Of a stretch of 37,346 nt of DNA, positions 33,667-37,346 are shown piece after piece; position 1 is the stretch's first letter; each line of letters begins with the position of its first letter. The position numbers were made by a program, and so were the translations under genes. The notes under the pieces are model-generated. The model searched no databases. It was not told where the DNA came from and saw only the letters and a program-made list of their open reading frames with translations. Origin of the DNA: Cudoniella acicularis (lineage: Eukaryota; Ascomycota; Leotiomycetes; Helotiales; Helotiaceae); assembly GCA_013054445.1 (NCBI GenBank), contig JAAMPI010000453.1:1-37346 (forward strand), written 5' to 3'.

Positions 33667-36541
33667 GGTCGCAATGTCAGAAATAGTGAACAAGTGTGTA
33701 TGTAAGGTTTATGCGCCGCACGCGAACCTCGAACTTCGGAAATGTGGTATTGTGGAGGTGAGGTGTGCATCTTTTGTTGGGGTTACACAGTATATTCCCG
33801 TTTCCAGCCTCTCAGCGTTGAGGATGGACTGGCACGTATAGAGAACGAGGAGGAGGAGGGTGGGGAGGGAGAGATGTATGTAACCTTAAATTCACAGCGT
33901 TGGGGAGGCAAGGAGGCTTATGGGGGGGTGGTTATTGGTGGGAATTTTGTCTTACAAGTGTGTGTGTGTGAGTAAACGAGTTGATGCTGGTGGTCCCAAC
34001 CCCCCTATTTTTTTGGTTTTGGGAATTTGGAGGTCGTGTTCGCAAAACGAAACGAAAGAAAATGGATCCTTTGACTGTTGTTCCTAGATAGGGGTACCGA
34101 GGGCATCGTGTTTTTCATCTCGTAATTCCCCGTTAATTTCTTCTTTCGGACTCTTTTGATACGCTATGCTATACATAGACGAAGGTATCGTCCACAAATT
34201 CCAATAATTCTCAAACCTATAAAAGAATGTGTAGCGCCGAACAGTTACCCGTCTCACACCCGTCCCGTCGGGTATCTTCCTCTCGTGACGATAGAGCCTA
34301 TCTCGTCACATCCCGCGATTTATTCCACGATCGGTGTAATGAAGGGTCGTCCGGCAGAGAAAGAGAGTGCGGGGAGGATTCAAGCCCTGTCGGTAGGGTT
34401 TCCAGGGGCTCCACGTGTGATTATGTGGTGGGTGCTCAATCGAGAGAGAAGTCCCGATGTATATCTTGTTGCGAGTACTGATAGAGGAGGGGTATGGTGA
34501 GGTGAGGTGGTATTCCGAGCCGTTCTCTGGTTTTAGGGCTTGTGAAAATGGGACGTTTGGGAGGGAAAGGATGGCGGCTTCCGCTGACGTACGTGAATTA
34601 TGATGTTGTGTTGGTGGGTTGTCTCATTGCTGAAGAGTTTATTTCCAATGTTTACTAAGCCCTCACTTCGTACTTCTTTCGTATATCTTCCTGCCAGCAG
34701 TACAATACATAGCATTTAGCTCTCCGGTTAAATCCAAATCTGCATCGCAAAAAAAGACGGGAAGTCCACGTGCGATGCCTGCACGCAAAGCAAGCCATCT
34801 TGCAAGCTTGCAACAGCCAGGGTAGGGAGTTACAAAGTGACATTCCGAACCACCTTCTTTTTTCTCACCGTGGTAAGGATGTACATAGGTGTGCGTGGTA
34901 TACATGTACATTTTACTGTACATCCTTTCAAAAATTGGATGAGGTGACAAGGCAGGCGGGAAAGCCATGGCCACGAGGGATGCCGAGGAGGATTCACTCC
35001 GATGCGGCGATGCTTTTGCGGCGTAAGTGAGTGCATTGCTCCCACCTTCTACCCATTGTAGTGATATACATGTACATCCTTCTAGGATTCAAGGTATGTC
35101 TCTTCTTTTGCGACAAAAGAAGAACGGGATAACTGCTGGTTATTAATTTACGAGGCGGCGAGGTTTGAAATTCAAGCCTGAAGTTTAATATTGGACATCC
35201 TAAGAGTGAAGAAAGGATCTTCCTAGTTAGTGCTAGCTACTGCATGTCACTATGCTGCCTCTTGTGTAGTTTATGTCTATCGAAGTACAATATACCCAGC
35301 ATGCTATCTAGTAGCAGTCTAATGCTGTCAGTGCATGCGTGTCTTCAAGCCTCTAGGCCCAGCGGCCGACCCGTCTCTCCTTTCCCGGGCCGTGGTTCCT
35401 TTACTTGTGGAGTCGCGGGGAAGGAAGCAGGGCTTCCACGTGTTCGGCATATTCTTTCTATCATCTCTCTGCAAAAATTCTTCATTTTTGCTCTTCGCAT
35501 AGATGTGAAAATTTTCATGCATTGTTTCTGCTTGATCTTACAGAAAAGGACCGAAAGGTACGGTACGTTTATGTACAGTAAGGTACTCTTTGGCCCCTCC
35601 ACGTCATTTCTCTTTTTTCCTGCTGCTGTTTTGACCGCGGCCGTGGAGAAAAGGATATTTTGCACATGCAATGTGCCAATGCGCTGCGCGCTTACTATAG
35701 GCTTTTACCCCTGATTCCTAGAAGTGAGTCTGAGAGTTTTGAGATGCAGTTTTCTTGCAAGCAGCAAGTTCATAGGTCTGTAATCTGTATTAGAGGAGGA
35801 CGGGGGCCGCTATTTTCCTTTTCAGCGAAATGCCGATACGAAAGGGAAAATGAGGTTATTTTGCGTGGCTGGTGCAAGTGTCGAGACTCGAGGCGAGTTG
35901 CTTGTATAAGTTTCATGTGCATGATGTTTCTGGTGTAGTGGTGGGGCGGTGGCGAAGAGGGAAAATAGTAGGCTTGTGGCCGTTTTGAAACTTGTGATGG
36001 GTTAAGCTTACTTTGAGAGAGCTTATTTGATAGTAATATTGAGAGCTTTTATTGTCGGTTATGTTTTATTTTTTATGTCAATGTTTAATGTTAGTTATTA
36101 ACTATATTGATCAGCAACTGTGTTAAGGAAGTTTACAATTGTGTAAGAGCTACAGAACAAATATTTTCAATCGTCTACTTACTAGTTACTCTAGCTTTAT
36201 CGAGAGCTCCCCTTAAGGATTAAATCTGTAAGCTAGTAGTAATGCCGGCAGTTGTCAGTGAAGCAGAGAGGCAGGGAAGTAGTGTTTTCTTCAGCACCCT
36301 CTGCATTAAAGAGCATTGTAGACCTCGAGTTTCATTTTTTACTTACCCCATTTCATCGTTCTTCACTACCCCTGAAGCATATATGCTCGGTATAAACACA
36401 AGCAGAAACAGAGATGATGTATCACAGTATCATCATGTGTGAAACTACACTACCCGAAAACAAGCGGTGCAATGCACAGTTCCCAACCCACCAAGCACCT
36501 ATTTTGGGGCGCTGGGTCGGGGAAAACACAGTCACGTAGTT

Positions 36542-36562
36542 ACATTCGGAGCCACCGAATGT
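36542..36562. other. perfect 8-bp stem-loop
   Basis: ACATTCGG, a 5-base loop AGCCA, then CCGAATGT. A similar but non-palindromic word (acattccgaaccacc) lies at about 34851-34865. Function unknown. Confidence 0.6.
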
Positions 36563-36940
36563 CAGTCTGGCACATGGAAAAACAATATAGATGCAATGCT
36601 TCGGGACTTGTGCGATGTTGTGTGGTACGGGATGGTATGTATGTAGGCGTGTTACAATGAATGCGGGAATTTGTGGGGTTGCCACGTGCGTTGCAGTCAA
36701 TTAACCTTGAAGTTCTCAGGAGCGCTGTTGTGCTTTGAAATCAGATTCTCAGCTGTAGTTTGAAACCGAGGTAGGTGTTGTGTTACTTGTGTACGTACTG
36801 TTTCTGTATTTCGTATGCGGGGCAAGGCAAGGCAGAAACAGATGTATGTCCACATACAAACGGGGAATTCGGCACTTCTTCCCAGCGGCGGAAATTTTTT
36901 CCCTGCAACCGTCACTCACAATTGTTTACTGGCTGGCTGA

Positions 36941-36966
36941 GAGATAAGATGAGATGAGATGAGATG
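36941..36966. repeat. GATGA-type pentanucleotide microsatellite
   Basis: Tandem gagat/aagat/gagat units, five in all, ending gagatg. Confidence 0.85.
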
Positions 36967-37346
36967 CGCGATCGGCGGAATGACTGATTGCTTAACAAGC
37001 TATCCGGTGCTGAAACTTATGGCTTATGAGTTGATGACTCGTGCTCTGTGAGGATCTACCGTGCATTGGGGTTGGTGATTGTGTTGTGCTGTTGGCTGGC
37101 TGATAGATGAATGCTGAAACGCATGCAAGCCTTCCGTCAATTAATCTATGTACCGTGTTGAATTGATCGCTTAGTGACGTGGCTGGCTCATACGTCGTAT
37201 CTTGTTCCTATTTAGGAATTTCTGAGGTTGTCGATGAAAACTCGGGGATCTGTGGCTGGAGAGGGTGTCGTGCATGCGGTACTATGCTATACATTAATTT
37301 ATCGATGACGAACGCAACCGTGCAACGAACGGGCGGCTCGGATATC

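Larger units (their letters stand above)
32853..37346. other. 4.5-kb gene-free terminal region
   Basis: Open frames of 60-156 codons occur on both strands but overlap one another, lack domains and look like chance. The region contains microsatellites, repeated TGTACA palindromes and short stem-loops described separately. I found no tRNA. It may be the long upstream region of a gene beyond the window. Confidence 0.45.

Noticed and set aside
34156..35714. Open frames of 114 and 156 codons in the terminal region
   Set aside because: No homology recognised, chance-like composition, and overlapping frames of similar length on both strands.
1..37346. tRNA genes
   Set aside because: I scanned for GGTTCRANTCC-type B-boxes on both strands and found no convincing match with a partner A-box; a tRNA covariance search would settle it.

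Overview
The window is nuclear DNA of a filamentous ascomycete (Pezizomycotina). The evidence is many short GT-AG introns (mostly 46-94 bases), intron-split genes on both strands, fungal-type pyruvate carboxylase and clathrin heavy chain, and decayed AT-rich repeat islands. The protein sequences and small-gene style would fit Leotiomycetes, but that placement is from memory and tentative.

Layout. 0.6-4.8 kb: pyruvate carboxylase (minus), whose 5' end is cut into three consecutive microexons of 21, 8 and 12 bases. 6.5-13.0 kb: clathrin heavy chain (minus). One of its introns is 1,187 bases long and holds a broken gene that I read as a GIY-YIG nuclease-like domain followed by C2H2-like zinc fingers. 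13.9-14.8 kb: a mitochondrial DUF1640/MCUR1-like membrane protein (minus). It is divergent from translation initiation factor eIF2-gamma (15.1-16.8 kb, plus), with only 339 bases between them. 17.7-20.3 kb: a CLIP-170-type CAP-Gly microtubule plus-end protein (minus). 20.3-26.4 kb: a gene-poor stretch with several families of diverged short repeats, an AT-rich block and an orphan GC-richer ORF. 26.4-28.4 kb: a protein with two CUE-type ubiquitin-binding domains and a BTB-like C-terminal half (plus). 29.7-31.8 kb: a DHA2-family major facilitator drug/toxin efflux pump (minus). 31.8-37.3 kb: no supportable gene; it holds a 131-bp terminal-inverted-repeat element, microsatellites and repeated TGTACA palindromes.

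The genes between 0.6 and 20.3 kb are conserved housekeeping functions (anaplerosis, vesicle coats, mitochondria, translation, microtubules) and do not form a pathway. The right half is accessory in character. The points most worth following up are the nuclease/zinc-finger relic buried in the clathrin intron, the microexon cluster in pyruvate carboxylase, the CUE-CUE-BTB-like protein with a 27-bp coding minisatellite next to an A8 frameshift/intron ambiguity, and an MFS pump whose first intron is either AT-AG or removes the usually conserved Asp of membrane segment 1. Exon boundaries were worked out by hand from splice motifs and reading frame; every multi-exon model given adds up to a whole number of codons.
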